Positions 23,523-30,670 of a DNA stretch of 37,135 nucleotides are shown here, piece by piece. How positions within the stretch are numbered: the stretch's first letter is position 1; each line of letters begins with the position of its first letter. A program made the translations under genes and the position numbers. The notes under the pieces were generated by a model that saw only the letters and a list, made by a program, of their open reading frames with translations, did no database searches and was not told the origin of the DNA. Origin of the DNA: Erysipelotrichaceae bacterium (lineage in GTDB: Bacteria > Bacillota_I > Bacilli_A > Erysipelotrichales > Erysipelotrichaceae); the NCBI GenBank assembly GCA_030694975.1, contig JAUYTU010000029.1:1-37135 (forward strand), given 5' to 3'.

Positions 23523-24659
23523 ATGACATATAAGATCGTCAAGAATTTTCCACAAGATTTACCTTTGGACAAAGAGGGTCCCTTTATCAGTATGTATCAG
23601 ACGACCCAAGTTCATCCGTTGGATAAAGGTAATATCATCACATTTAAGAATTTAATGAAAGAAGCACTTAAGTTGATAGAGGAGAGATATGACAAGCGCA
23701 TCGTTGAAAAATACGCCTCTCAACTTCAGGAAATCATCAGTGATCTTGATTTCTGGCTGTATGCAACTCAAGGGATTGCGGTTTACGTCAATCAGGATGA
23801 GTGTGTTGTGTTCAGACTGAGTCAACCGGTGGAAAATCAAGTATTTGTGTCTGATAGCATCTATATCCGACCGGCCATTGCGACGTTTCAAAATCAAATC
23901 AATGCGTACGTACTCGCTTTAGCAAAAGATCACTTTAATGTTTATGAGTGTGATGCGGTATCAATTAAACCCGTCGAGCTTCCTGATTCAATCGAAACAA
24001 CGCTGAAAGAAGTATTGGGAGATCAGAAGACCGACGCTTTCGTTGGCTTTGGTTCAACCGGCACCCGAAATTCGACCGGATTATTTTACGGTCAGGGGGG
24101 TAAGAAGGAAGAAGTGGATGTGGATACGGAGAAGTTCTTCCGTTACGTAGATAAAACCGTCCATGAAGAGTTGTCGAAAAAGAAGCCGATTCCTGTCATC
24201 TTGACTTCAGTAAGTAAAAATCAAACGGTGTTTCGTAAAATAAGCAATAATCCTTTTTTGAGTGTCGAAGGTATCCCGATATCGCCGGATTCAGTATCTG
24301 TAGAAGAACTCTGTGAACACACGCGGGCTGTGCTTCAACCGGCAAAAAGAAAACGTCTTCAGACGCTTGTCGAACGTGGCGCCAAAGCTCTTGCCGATGA
24401 GCGGGCGAGTGACCATGTGGATGAGGTAGCAACCGCTGCTGTTGCCGGTCAGATTGAGTCTTTGTTAATCGATTATGAGAAACGCTATTTAGCATCGATT
24501 GACTGGCAAACCATGAAAATTGTCAAAAGAAGCGGTGAACATGATACCGATTTATTTGATGAAATTGCAAAAGTCGTACTGAAAAACCGTGGTAAGGTGT
24601 ACATCATCGATTCTGCCATGATGCCGACCACCACCGGAATTTGTGCGATTTACCGATAA
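23523..24659 (+). CDS. Bacterial archaeo-eukaryotic release factor (baeRF) family protein
   Basis: The 378-residue protein has the marks of the baeRF group: an N-terminal domain with FISMYQTTQVHPLDKGNIITFKNLMKEA, a middle domain, and a C-terminal eRF1 domain-3-like part (KNRGKVYIIDSAMMPTTTGICAIYR). The region GFGSTGTRNSTGLFYGQGG (about 181-199) replaces the usual H-x(n)-RNase-H-like loop and is Gly rich. These are bacterial homologues of eRF1/Pelota, thought to act in ribosome rescue or stress; none is proven for this family member. GGAGGATATCTT precedes the start. Single gene, followed by a terminator. Confidence 0.75.
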   Translation: MTYKIVKNFPQDLPLDKEGPFISMYQTTQVHPLDKGNIITFKNLMKEALKLIEERYDKRIVEKYASQLQEIISDLDFWLYATQGIAVYVNQDECVVFRLSQPVENQVFVSDSIYIRPAIATFQNQINAYVLALAKDHFNVYECDAVSIKPVELPDSIETTLKEVLGDQKTDAFVGFGSTGTRNSTGLFYGQGGKKEEVDVDTEKFFRYVDKTVHEELSKKKPIPVILTSVSKNQTVFRKISNNPFLSVEGIPISPDSVSVEELCEHTRAVLQPAKRKRLQTLVERGAKALADERASDHVDEVATAAVAGQIESLLIDYEKRYLASIDWQTMKIVKRSGEHDTDLFDEIAKVVLKNRGKVYIIDSAMMPTTTGICAIYR

Positions 24660-24675
24660 AAAAGGAAACATGAAA

Positions 24676-24698
24676 AATCGTGAGCAATCACGTTTTTT
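24676..24698 (+). terminator. Terminator after the eRF1-like gene
   Basis: CGTGA-GCAA-TCACG (24679-24692) is followed by six T. It overlaps the 3' end of the convergent membrane-protein gene and has an A run on its other side, so it may work both ways. Confidence 0.75.
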
Positions 24699-25122
24699 CT
24701 TTGAGCGATAAATACAACATGATCATAGCTATGGGCAAAAGTAACCAATTTCCAATACCTCCGGGAGGAGTATGAAAAAGAATCGGCGGTTTAATCACAC
24801 CAATCATCATTCTTCCAAGTGTTTCCACAATCAAAAGGATATACATTAATGGGATCAGACTTTTATAACGAAATGCGACAAGCAACTGGATCAACGCATA
24901 AATCACTTGAGATACACCCCATAAGCCAAAGGCAAAAACAATGTTTTCTTGGCTCAGGGACAGATCCAGTCCGGCAATGACACCGGCTCCACCATCTGGA
25001 AGAAAGACATGAATCAGACTTCGCCCTAAACTTACAATAGCAATGAAGGTAAAAAACAAGTCTGCAATTTTGTGTCCGTAGTAATGATTATCCGCGGACG
25101 ACGGAAATATTCGATGAATCAT
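24688..25122 (-). CDS. Small four-helix membrane protein, paralogue of its upstream neighbour
   Basis: The 144-residue protein has about four membrane helices with a DLFFTFIAIVSLGRSLIH start, the block GLDLSLSQENIVFAFGLWG and a short basic end. It is homologous to the product of the adjacent gene: both have an RxxxH helix, then (G/K)LDLS, then a Gly-x-Ser/Asn helix. ATG 25122 overlaps the stop of that gene as ATGA. No function is known to me; the layout is like DUF4345/DoxX-sized membrane proteins. The two genes are divergent from a TetR regulator that probably controls them. Confidence 0.7.
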   Translation of the reverse strand: MIHRIFPSSADNHYYGHKIADLFFTFIAIVSLGRSLIHVFLPDGGAGVIAGLDLSLSQENIVFAFGLWGVSQVIYALIQLLVAFRYKSLIPLMYILLIVETLGRMMIGVIKPPILFHTPPGGIGNWLLLPIAMIMLYLSLKEKT

Positions 25123-25538
25123 AGAATTTTCTTCGCCTTTTTGAGATCCCAAGCATACTTGATTAGAGTCGCAAAACAGATCAGTAAGTAAACCATCATG
25201 AAGTACATTCCGTTAAAGGCATTGGGTCCTCTGGTTAAACCGACGATACGGATTGCCAACGTTCCTAAGGCATATGCGGCGACAATTAATGCAATCATAT
25301 AGATAGATAAGTGCTTCGCTTTTTTTGATATCAGGATAAATATAAAACCTGTCAGGTAATTTGAAATGCCAAATGCCGCTAAAAGCATAAGTTGCGCATC
25401 TTTGGCAACGGAGAGATCCAACTTAGCAAAGAAATCGACAGCCCAGTAAATATTAAATGTATGCATAAATCCACGTAGTAAATCCAAAATGCCGACTACC
25501 ATCAATACCCGAGAGGGAAAAATATTTATATCTTTCAC
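25119..25538 (-). CDS. Small four-helix membrane protein
   Basis: The protein (139 residues) starts at GTG 25538, nine bases after GGAGG; longer starts at 25613 would run through the operator region and lack a site. It has about four transmembrane helices, with LDLLRGFMHTF, KLDLSVAKDAQLMLLAAFG, and a Lys-rich cytoplasmic C-terminus. It shares its plan with the following gene (same order of motifs and length), so the pair may form a hetero-oligomer. A TetR gene is divergent. Confidence 0.7.
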   Translation of the reverse strand: MKDINIFPSRVLMVVGILDLLRGFMHTFNIYWAVDFFAKLDLSVAKDAQLMLLAAFGISNYLTGFIFILISKKAKHLSIYMIALIVAAYALGTLAIRIVGLTRGPNAFNGMYFMMVYLLICFATLIKYAWDLKKAKKIL

Positions 25539-25559
25539 GCAATTAATCCTCCATTTACG

Positions 25560-25590
25560 ATACAAATGTATTGTAATTGAATGTATTGTA
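25560..25590. promoter_or_regulatory. TetR operator candidate in the divergent spacer
   Basis: AATGTATTGTA occurs twice (25565-25575 and 25580-25590, 15 bp apart), and ATACA-AA-TGTAT (25560-25571) is a perfect dyad overlapping the first copy. It lies between the start of the membrane pair and the TetR gene. Confidence 0.5.
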
Positions 25591-25647
25591 TGGTATATCC
25601 AAGATATAAACAAGCCTATTTGACAAAGTGGAACAGAGGTAATCCAA

Positions 25648-26217
25648 ATGTATCACATATCCCATGACAAACGCTCAAAACTGTCCGTACAGTTGATCAG
25701 CGAATCACTAAATAAGCTTTTAGAACAAAAGAATCTGGATGAGATTACGATAAAAGCATTGTGCGATAATGCCGGGGTAGGCAGAGTCACGTTTTACCGT
25801 CATTTCGACTCAGTACATGATGTTTTGCAAAAGCAATGTGATGACCGCTTCGACCAGCTTCACCAATATTTGAAAGTTTATTATCACAATCACTCCTCTC
25901 ATGAACCATTTTTAAAGCCGTTTTTGCGTTTTTGGTATCAAGATTCGCAGATTCTGGAAATACTGATTCGATACAATAAACAAGATGTAATCAGGGAAGC
26001 TTTTATGCGAATGATTCAATCGTTTGAAAAAAGCAGGACGCAACGTGATTCTGTTGAGTATAGGATGGATAGCTATCATCAAACGGTACGGAGTGCGGTA
26101 GCTATTGCTGTACTAAGTCAGTGGATTGAAAATGGTAAAAATATACTGCCGGATATTTTGACTCAATCGATATTAACGACGATGAAAGAACCTGTTGAAC
26201 TTAGTTTTGAAGATTGA
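25648..26217 (+). CDS. TetR/AcrR-family transcriptional regulator
   Basis: The 189-residue protein has an N-terminal HTH of TetR type (about 10-57): ISESLNKLLEQKNLDEITIKALCDNAGVGRVTFYRHF, with the recognition helix around GVGRVTFYRHF. The C-terminal helical part (about 60-185) is the ligand-binding/dimer domain and resembles the TetR_C_7 group (DhaS-like) with a WIENG end. Divergent from the two membrane proteins with repeats in between, so it most likely represses that pair and itself. The inducer is unknown. AGAGGTAA lies before the ATG. Confidence 0.87.
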   Translation: MYHISHDKRSKLSVQLISESLNKLLEQKNLDEITIKALCDNAGVGRVTFYRHFDSVHDVLQKQCDDRFDQLHQYLKVYYHNHSSHEPFLKPFLRFWYQDSQILEILIRYNKQDVIREAFMRMIQSFEKSRTQRDSVEYRMDSYHQTVRSAVAIAVLSQWIENGKNILPDILTQSILTTMKEPVELSFED

Positions 26218-26280
26218 GAGTATATCTTTTGTAAAATTTAATTGTATATGATATTTTATTGAAAAGGAGAAATTAACTAT

Positions 26281-26634
26281 ATGAAAAAATCGTTCTTAAT
26301 TATCCTATCGATTTTGCTGATCGGATTGCTCACTGTCGGATGTGCGACAGCAAACACAGATAACGATAATGACAACAATGACAACGATAATAATGGAGAA
26401 GAACTGCGTGAGTTTACACTTGAAGAATTGGCTCAATTCAATGGTAAAGATGGAAATCCAGCCTATGTAGCGGTTAATGGCAAAGTGTATGACGTAACCG
26501 ATGTTCCTGCCTGGCGAGGCGGTAGTCATCAAAATACGGTGGTCGCAGGAATTGATGCAACAGAGTATATAAGCAAGTCACCCCATGGTTTATCGGTGTT
26601 AAATGGCTTAAAAGTTGTCGGCACATTGAAATAA
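26281..26634 (+). CDS. Lipoprotein with cytochrome b5-like heme/steroid-binding domain
   Basis: The 117-residue protein has a lipoprotein signal peptide with lipobox LTVGC (C21), a low-complexity Asp/Asn linker (25-39, encoded by repeated GAT/AAT/AAC codons) and a cytochrome-b5-like domain (about 43-117) with FTLEELAQFNGKDGNPAYVA, VNGKVYDVT, H83 and H102 (SPHG), the possible heme ligands, and AGIDAT. It should sit on the outer face of the membrane and bind heme or a hydrophobic ligand. A good AAAGGAG precedes it and a terminator overlaps its stop. It is a single gene. Confidence 0.87.
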   Translation: MKKSFLIILSILLIGLLTVGCATANTDNDNDNNDNDNNGEELREFTLEELAQFNGKDGNPAYVAVNGKVYDVTDVPAWRGGSHQNTVVAGIDATEYISKSPHGLSVLNGLKVVGTLK

Positions 26635-26653
26635 ATCCTGAAAAGGATTTTTT
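26634..26653 (+). terminator. Terminator of the cytochrome b5-like lipoprotein gene
   Basis: AATCCT-GAAA-AGGATT is followed by TTTTC; it starts at the last base of the gene's TAA. Confidence 0.65.
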
Positions 26654-26668
26654 CTTTGGGCAAAGGTA

Positions 26669-26698
26669 TTTACATACCCCTGTGGGGTATATTACAAT
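26669..26698 (+). promoter_or_regulatory. csoR promoter with copper operator
   Basis: -35 TTTACA (26669-26674), an 18-bp spacer and -10 TACAAT (26693-26698). Filling the spacer is ATACCCC-TGT-GGGGTAT (26674-26690), a perfect dyad of the GC-rich type bound by CsoR. Apo-CsoR would block RNA polymerase; Cu(I) releases it. The operon is therefore expected to be autoregulated and copper-induced. Confidence 0.85.
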
Positions 26699-26718
26699 AG
26701 GTTCAAAGGAGTGATATC

Positions 26719-27000
26719 ATGAAACATCCAACCGAACCCGCTGTACTGGCACAAAAGTCTGTGCTTGATCGCGTCAACCGAATTGAAGGTCAATTGCGAG
26801 GCATTCGTAAAATGATTGAGACTGAGACATATTGTGATGACATCATCAATCAGATCGAAGCCGTGCGTTCGGCCTTGGCATCGGTGGAAGTCGTTTTACT
26901 GGAAAGTCATATCCGGAATTGTGTTGTCGGACAGATTAAAGAAGGCGACACCGAAGTCGTAGAAGAAGTATTGAAAACTGTTAAAAAAATGATGAAATAG
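26719..27000 (+). CDS. csoR: CsoR-family copper-sensing repressor
   Basis: This all-helical repressor of 93 residues (DUF156) binds DNA in the apo form and lets go on binding Cu(I). The Cu ligands are C39 (TYCDD), H64 and C68 (ESHIRNC), with the C-x24-H-x3-C spacing of true CsoR rather than RcnR/FrmR. RIEGQLRGI (21-29) is the conserved first-helix motif. The operator 29 bases upstream of the start and copZ 14 bases downstream support copper as the signal. No copper ATPase gene is nearby. Confidence 0.93.
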   Translation: MKHPTEPAVLAQKSVLDRVNRIEGQLRGIRKMIETETYCDDIINQIEAVRSALASVEVVLLESHIRNCVVGQIKEGDTEVVEEVLKTVKKMMK

Positions 27001-27014
27001 AAAGAAGGACCATC

Positions 27015-27230
27015 ATGTTAAAAAAATTATCCATTGAAGGAATGAGCTGTAATCACTGTGTTAAACGGGTTGAAAGCGGAATATCCGAATTGCCGGGAGT
27101 TAAAAGCGTTAAGGTAAACTTAGGCTCAAAAAGTGCACTGGTAGAAACTGAAGAAGAATTTGATGTGCAATTGTTGTTTAATGCGGTTGATGAAGCCGGA
27201 TATGATTTGATTAAAGTCGAAGTTCAATAA
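27015..27230 (+). CDS. copZ: Heavy-metal-associated copper chaperone (CopZ-like)
   Basis: The 71-residue protein is a single HMA ferredoxin-fold domain with the metal motif GMSCNHC (C12, C15), LPGVKSVKVNL and the end DEAGYDL. It binds Cu(I) in the cytoplasm and hands it to a copper ATPase or to CsoR. It follows csoR by 14 bases with GAAGGA as ribosome site. It stands without copA, so its partner must be elsewhere. Confidence 0.92.
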   Translation: MLKKLSIEGMSCNHCVKRVESGISELPGVKSVKVNLGSKSALVETEEEFDVQLLFNAVDEAGYDLIKVEVQ

Positions 27231-27248
27231 AGCCCTATGGGCTTTTTT
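27231..27248 (+). terminator. Terminator of the csoR-copZ operon
   Basis: AGCCC-TAT-GGGCT followed by TTTTTAT; directly after the copZ stop. Confidence 0.85.
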
Positions 27249-27256
27249 ATTTCAAA

Positions 27257-27271
27257 TGATAATATTTATCA
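27257..27271 (+). promoter_or_regulatory. Fur box
   Basis: TGATAATATTTATCA has perfect 6-bp arms (TGATAA/TTATCA) and fits the 7-1-7 Fur/PerR-type heptamer repeat. It lies 36 bases upstream of the -35 of the iron transporter promoter. Confidence 0.7.
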
Positions 27272-27307
27272 ATAGAGAAATATTTCACAAATTTCGATAT
27301 GTTTCGT

Positions 27308-27336
27308 TTGACATTAAAAGTTAGCTTTGGTAAACT
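27308..27336 (+). promoter_or_regulatory. Promoter of the iron ABC transporter operon
   Basis: TTGACA (27308-27313), 17-bp spacer, TAAACT (27331-27336), giving a start about 30 bases before the ATG at 27374. Confidence 0.6.
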
Positions 27337-27373
27337 TTGTTTGCGAATCAATTCGCTTAGAGATGAGGAAGTT

Positions 27374-28381
27374 ATGAAAAGACTTTACATATTGTTAGCC
27401 GTTTTATTTTTAGTGCTTGTGGGTTGTGCACCGAAAACCGACACAATCCGCCAAGTGAACGTATATTCCGCACGTAATTACGATGTGGATAAAGACATGC
27501 TCGTTGCTTTTGAGGCAGAAACCGGAATTAAGGTTAATTTGATTGAAGGAAAAGGTGATGAACTTTTAGAGCGCATCAACCGAGAAAAAGCGGATAGTGT
27601 GGCCGATGTCTTTATGACGGTCGGTGCCGAGAATATCAGTTTTGCCCAACAAAACGATTTACTTGAAAACCTGGATACCTCCGGATTCGCTGCTTTTATG
27701 GACGATCGTTTATTTGGTCAGAACTGGGTAGCGATAACTCAGCGGGCGAGAGTCATTGTTTACGATAAAACCCGCATCATCAATCCGACCATTGAAACCT
27801 ATGAGGATCTTTTGGATCCGCAATTCAAGGGAAAACTTTTGGTTCGCAGCGCGACTTCATCGTATAACGTTGCCCTGCTTGCGGCGATGATTCAGCGTGA
27901 AGGCGTTGAAAAAGCGACGGTTTGGGCACAAGGTATGGTAAATAACTTTGCCCGTGTACCTACCGGTAACGATCGTGATCAAGCGAAATCAGCGGTGGCA
28001 GGTATCGGCGATTATGCCATCATGAACACCTATTATATTGGAACAATGTCCGTTTCATCGGATGCTGAAGAAGTTGCGGTCGCCGCAAAACTTGGGGTCA
28101 TTTATCCGAAAAACACCCACGTCAACATCAGTTGGGCTGCGATAGTGAAGGGTTCTAAGAATCCATCAGAAGCACAACAGTTAATTGAATATTTACTAGC
28201 CAAACCACAACAGACGATCTATACGCAGAAAAATGGGGAGTTCCCGATTCGCAAGGATGTGCCCGCATCTGATTTAATTCTGTCGTGGGGATCCTTTGAA
28301 GCGGAGGATATCGATTTTGAACAATTAGGTACTACCATGATTGAAGCCGTTAAAATATTCGACCAGGTGAAGTGGCAATAA
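27374..28381 (+). CDS. Ferric iron ABC transporter substrate-binding lipoprotein (FbpA/FutA type)
   Basis: The 335-residue lipoprotein captures Fe(III) outside the membrane. The start ATG 27374 follows GAGGAAGTT, and the lipobox LVLVGC places the lipid on C18. The mature protein has the periplasmic-binding-protein type 2 fold beginning QVNVYSARNYDVDK. A double tyrosine (Y220, Y221 in NTYYIG) matches the ferric ligands of FbpA/FutA, with further support from PTGNDRDQAKSAVAGIGDYA and HVNISWAAIVKGSKNP. Its stop overlaps the start of the permease gene by one base (TAATG). The Fur box upstream gives iron control. Confidence 0.92.
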   Translation: MKRLYILLAVLFLVLVGCAPKTDTIRQVNVYSARNYDVDKDMLVAFEAETGIKVNLIEGKGDELLERINREKADSVADVFMTVGAENISFAQQNDLLENLDTSGFAAFMDDRLFGQNWVAITQRARVIVYDKTRIINPTIETYEDLLDPQFKGKLLVRSATSSYNVALLAAMIQREGVEKATVWAQGMVNNFARVPTGNDRDQAKSAVAGIGDYAIMNTYYIGTMSVSSDAEEVAVAAKLGVIYPKNTHVNISWAAIVKGSKNPSEAQQLIEYLLAKPQQTIYTQKNGEFPIRKDVPASDLILSWGSFEAEDIDFEQLGTTMIEAVKIFDQVKWQ

Positions 28382-29967
28382 TGAAAGATTGGAAATCTTT
28401 CTTTGGGGTAAGCAGTATTGTATGGATACTGCTTATTCTCTTCGTATTTACGGAAGCCTTTGCGCGTCTGTTTGCTGTGCCATCCGAATTATGGGATCAC
28501 ATTTACAACTTTGTCTTAAGCGATGTGATCAACAACACCTTACTGCTGGTATTACTCAGTAGCTTTTTGGCATCCATGATCGGATTTCTGGCCGCTTACA
28601 TCGTCGTCGTATATGACTTTAAAGGAAGAAAGATTTTCAGTTTTCTACTCTACTTACCCTTAGCAATCCCACCGTATATTGCTTCATATATATACAGTCA
28701 TATGTTGGGATATACAGGCATCCTTCAATCGTTTCTGAGAAATCAGTTAAATTTACCCGTCAATCCTGCTTGGTTTACCTACTCTTCCATGCAGATGGGG
28801 ATTTTTGTTTTTACCATCACTCTATTCCCCTATGTATATATCACTTCAAAAGGCTATATGCAAAAATACTTAGGCAACTATTTAGAAACCGCCCGAACCT
28901 TGCAACACGGACATTTAAACATCCTAAGAACCATCGCCTTACCCTTAGCCACACCGGCGATATTTGCAGGGTTTACGTTAATTGCCTTGGAAGTCCTCAG
29001 TGATTTCGGTGTGGTCATGTACTTAAATATTCCGGCATTTTCAACAGCCATCTACCGCAGTTGGATCTCGTTGGGCGATTTTGACTCCGCTTTGAGACTT
29101 TCGGCGATACTGATGATCTTTGTTATCACTTTATTACTAATACAACATGTATTACGTAAACCGCGATCGGTCGGTATGCCCGTTCGGATTCGCTCACTCA
29201 CCCGAATACGATTGAGGGGCATCCGCGAAAAGTTGGTTATTACTTGTTTTGTTCTCGTCTTGTTCGTATCACTGTTTATTCCGGTAACACAGTTGTTGCT
29301 TTGGTCCGGTGTCAGTTATGCCAATATCCGATGGTCAGAGTTTGGTCAAATGTTGACCAACACCCTGATGTTGAGCACGTTAGTCAGCGTTGCAATCCTG
29401 TTAATAGCCGTACTGATTGCCAATTATACCCGCTTAAGTAATTCTTGGCTTGCGGTACTAAGTTCAAAGATTACATTGCTCGGTTATTCAATTCCGGGTA
29501 GTGTCGTGGCCATGCTCGTCATCTTTTTCTTTATTGCAGTTAAAGAAGTTGTATATATTAACACGCAAACCACGTTAACGATGTTGGGGTTCGGGTTAAT
29601 TCTGCGCTACCTGGGACTTGGTTATCAAAATATCGAATCCGGCATGCGCAAAGTAGGAATGAAGTTCAACGAAGCATCACGATTGCTAGGGAAAAATTAC
29701 GGGCAATCATTCATTCGCGTCGACCTGCCACTGCTTTTGCCATCACTGTTCGCCGGATTTGCTTTGGTGTTTATCGATGTAATTAAAGAATTGCCACTGA
29801 CACTCAATTTACGGCCCTTCAATTACCACACACTGGCAACCCAGGTTTATCAATATGCATCGGATGAGCGGATTGTCGAATCGGCCATCCCATCATTGGT
29901 CATTATAATGATATCAGCACTTTTGCTTTGGCAAGTCATTCGCTGGATCATCAAGGAGGATAACTAA
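28381..29967 (+). CDS. Ferric iron ABC transporter permease (FbpB/FutB type, fused halves)
   Basis: The 528-residue protein has about 12 membrane helices in two homologous halves of six, each with an ABC permease loop that contacts the ATPase (first copy around ETARTLQHGHLNILRTIALP, second around EASRLLGKNYGQSFIRVDLP). This tandem fusion is typical of iron(III) permeases of the FbpB type. ATG 28381 overlaps the upstream stop. A GTG at 28372 would start too close to the AGGTGA site. It forms a channel for the iron delivered by the lipoprotein. Confidence 0.92.
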   Translation: MKDWKSFFGVSSIVWILLILFVFTEAFARLFAVPSELWDHIYNFVLSDVINNTLLLVLLSSFLASMIGFLAAYIVVVYDFKGRKIFSFLLYLPLAIPPYIASYIYSHMLGYTGILQSFLRNQLNLPVNPAWFTYSSMQMGIFVFTITLFPYVYITSKGYMQKYLGNYLETARTLQHGHLNILRTIALPLATPAIFAGFTLIALEVLSDFGVVMYLNIPAFSTAIYRSWISLGDFDSALRLSAILMIFVITLLLIQHVLRKPRSVGMPVRIRSLTRIRLRGIREKLVITCFVLVLFVSLFIPVTQLLLWSGVSYANIRWSEFGQMLTNTLMLSTLVSVAILLIAVLIANYTRLSNSWLAVLSSKITLLGYSIPGSVVAMLVIFFFIAVKEVVYINTQTTLTMLGFGLILRYLGLGYQNIESGMRKVGMKFNEASRLLGKNYGQSFIRVDLPLLLPSLFAGFALVFIDVIKELPLTLNLRPFNYHTLATQVYQYASDERIVESAIPSLVIIMISALLLWQVIRWIIKEDN

Positions 29968-30599
29968 TGTATCTGACACTCAACGATTTAACCTTTCAAT
30001 ATGACAATCAACAAGTGATCCAATCGTTTTCATGTGCTATTGAAAAAGGAAGCATTACGGCAATCATCGGTAGCAGTGGCAGCGGAAAGAGCACATTGCT
30101 GCGGCTGATCAGCGGTTTGGAAAAGCCGGTTGAAGGATCCATGACTTTAGACAATAAAGTAATTTTTGATCCCCACCAATTCACCGAAGCACATTTGCGA
30201 CAAGTCGGTTTGGTCTTTCAGGATTATGCGCTGTTTCCTCATCTGACAGTCCGAAAGAATATTGAGTACGGTGTCCGTAATTCTAGTAAAGAGACTAAGA
30301 AAGACGTTGTAGATCGATTGCTTAGAATGGTCGAACTGATGGAAGACGCCGATAAATATCCCTCACAATGTTCCGGAGGTATGCAACAACGCGTTGCCAT
30401 CGCTCGGGCATTGGCTAATCAACCCAAGCTTTTGCTATTGGATGAACCGTTTTCCAATCTTGATCAACAACTCAAAGAGCGTATGCGGATATTGATGAAA
30501 CTATGGTTCAAAGAACAAGGTGTGACCGTCATCATTGTGACTCATGATCATCAGGATGCAGCGATGTTGGCCGATCAAATCATCGAACTTGGCGCTTAG
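29967..30599 (+). CDS. Iron ABC transporter ATP-binding protein, short form
   Basis: This 210-residue ATPase has Walker A GSSGSGKS (35-42), Q-loop Q85, signature CSGGMQQR (135-142), Walker B LLLLDE with E160, and switch H193. It overlaps the permease by one base (TAATG) and has AAGGAGGATAACTA upstream. FbpC/PotA-type ATPases are usually about 350 residues with a C-terminal TOBE regulatory domain; here the protein ends right after the switch region, so it lacks that domain. Such minimal ATPases exist in some iron importers. A hairpin terminator overlaps the stop. Confidence 0.9.
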   Translation: MYLTLNDLTFQYDNQQVIQSFSCAIEKGSITAIIGSSGSGKSTLLRLISGLEKPVEGSMTLDNKVIFDPHQFTEAHLRQVGLVFQDYALFPHLTVRKNIEYGVRNSSKETKKDVVDRLLRMVELMEDADKYPSQCSGGMQQRVAIARALANQPKLLLLDEPFSNLDQQLKERMRILMKLWFKEQGVTVIIVTHDHQDAAMLADQIIELGA

Positions 30600-30610
30600 C
30601 GCCTTTTTTT
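30591..30610 (+). terminator. Terminator of the iron transporter operon
   Basis: GGCGC-TTA-GCGCC followed by seven T; it includes the TAG stop codon in the loop and stem. Confidence 0.85.
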
Positions 30611-30619
30611 GTGTGGCAG

Positions 30620-30648
30620 TTGTCACTTAAGCGCTTACATGTTAAAAT
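30620..30648 (+). promoter_or_regulatory. Pullulanase promoter with catabolite-type operator
   Basis: TTGTCA (30620-30625), exactly 17 bp, TAAAAT (30643-30648). In the spacer, CTTAAGCGCTTACA (30626-30639) matches the cre/LacI-family operator TGTAAGCGCTTACA in the entire right half and core, with two differences at the left end. A CcpA or MalR-like repressor bound there would block the promoter. Confidence 0.65.
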
Positions 30649-30670
30649 TTCCTTGAAGTGAGGGTAAATC

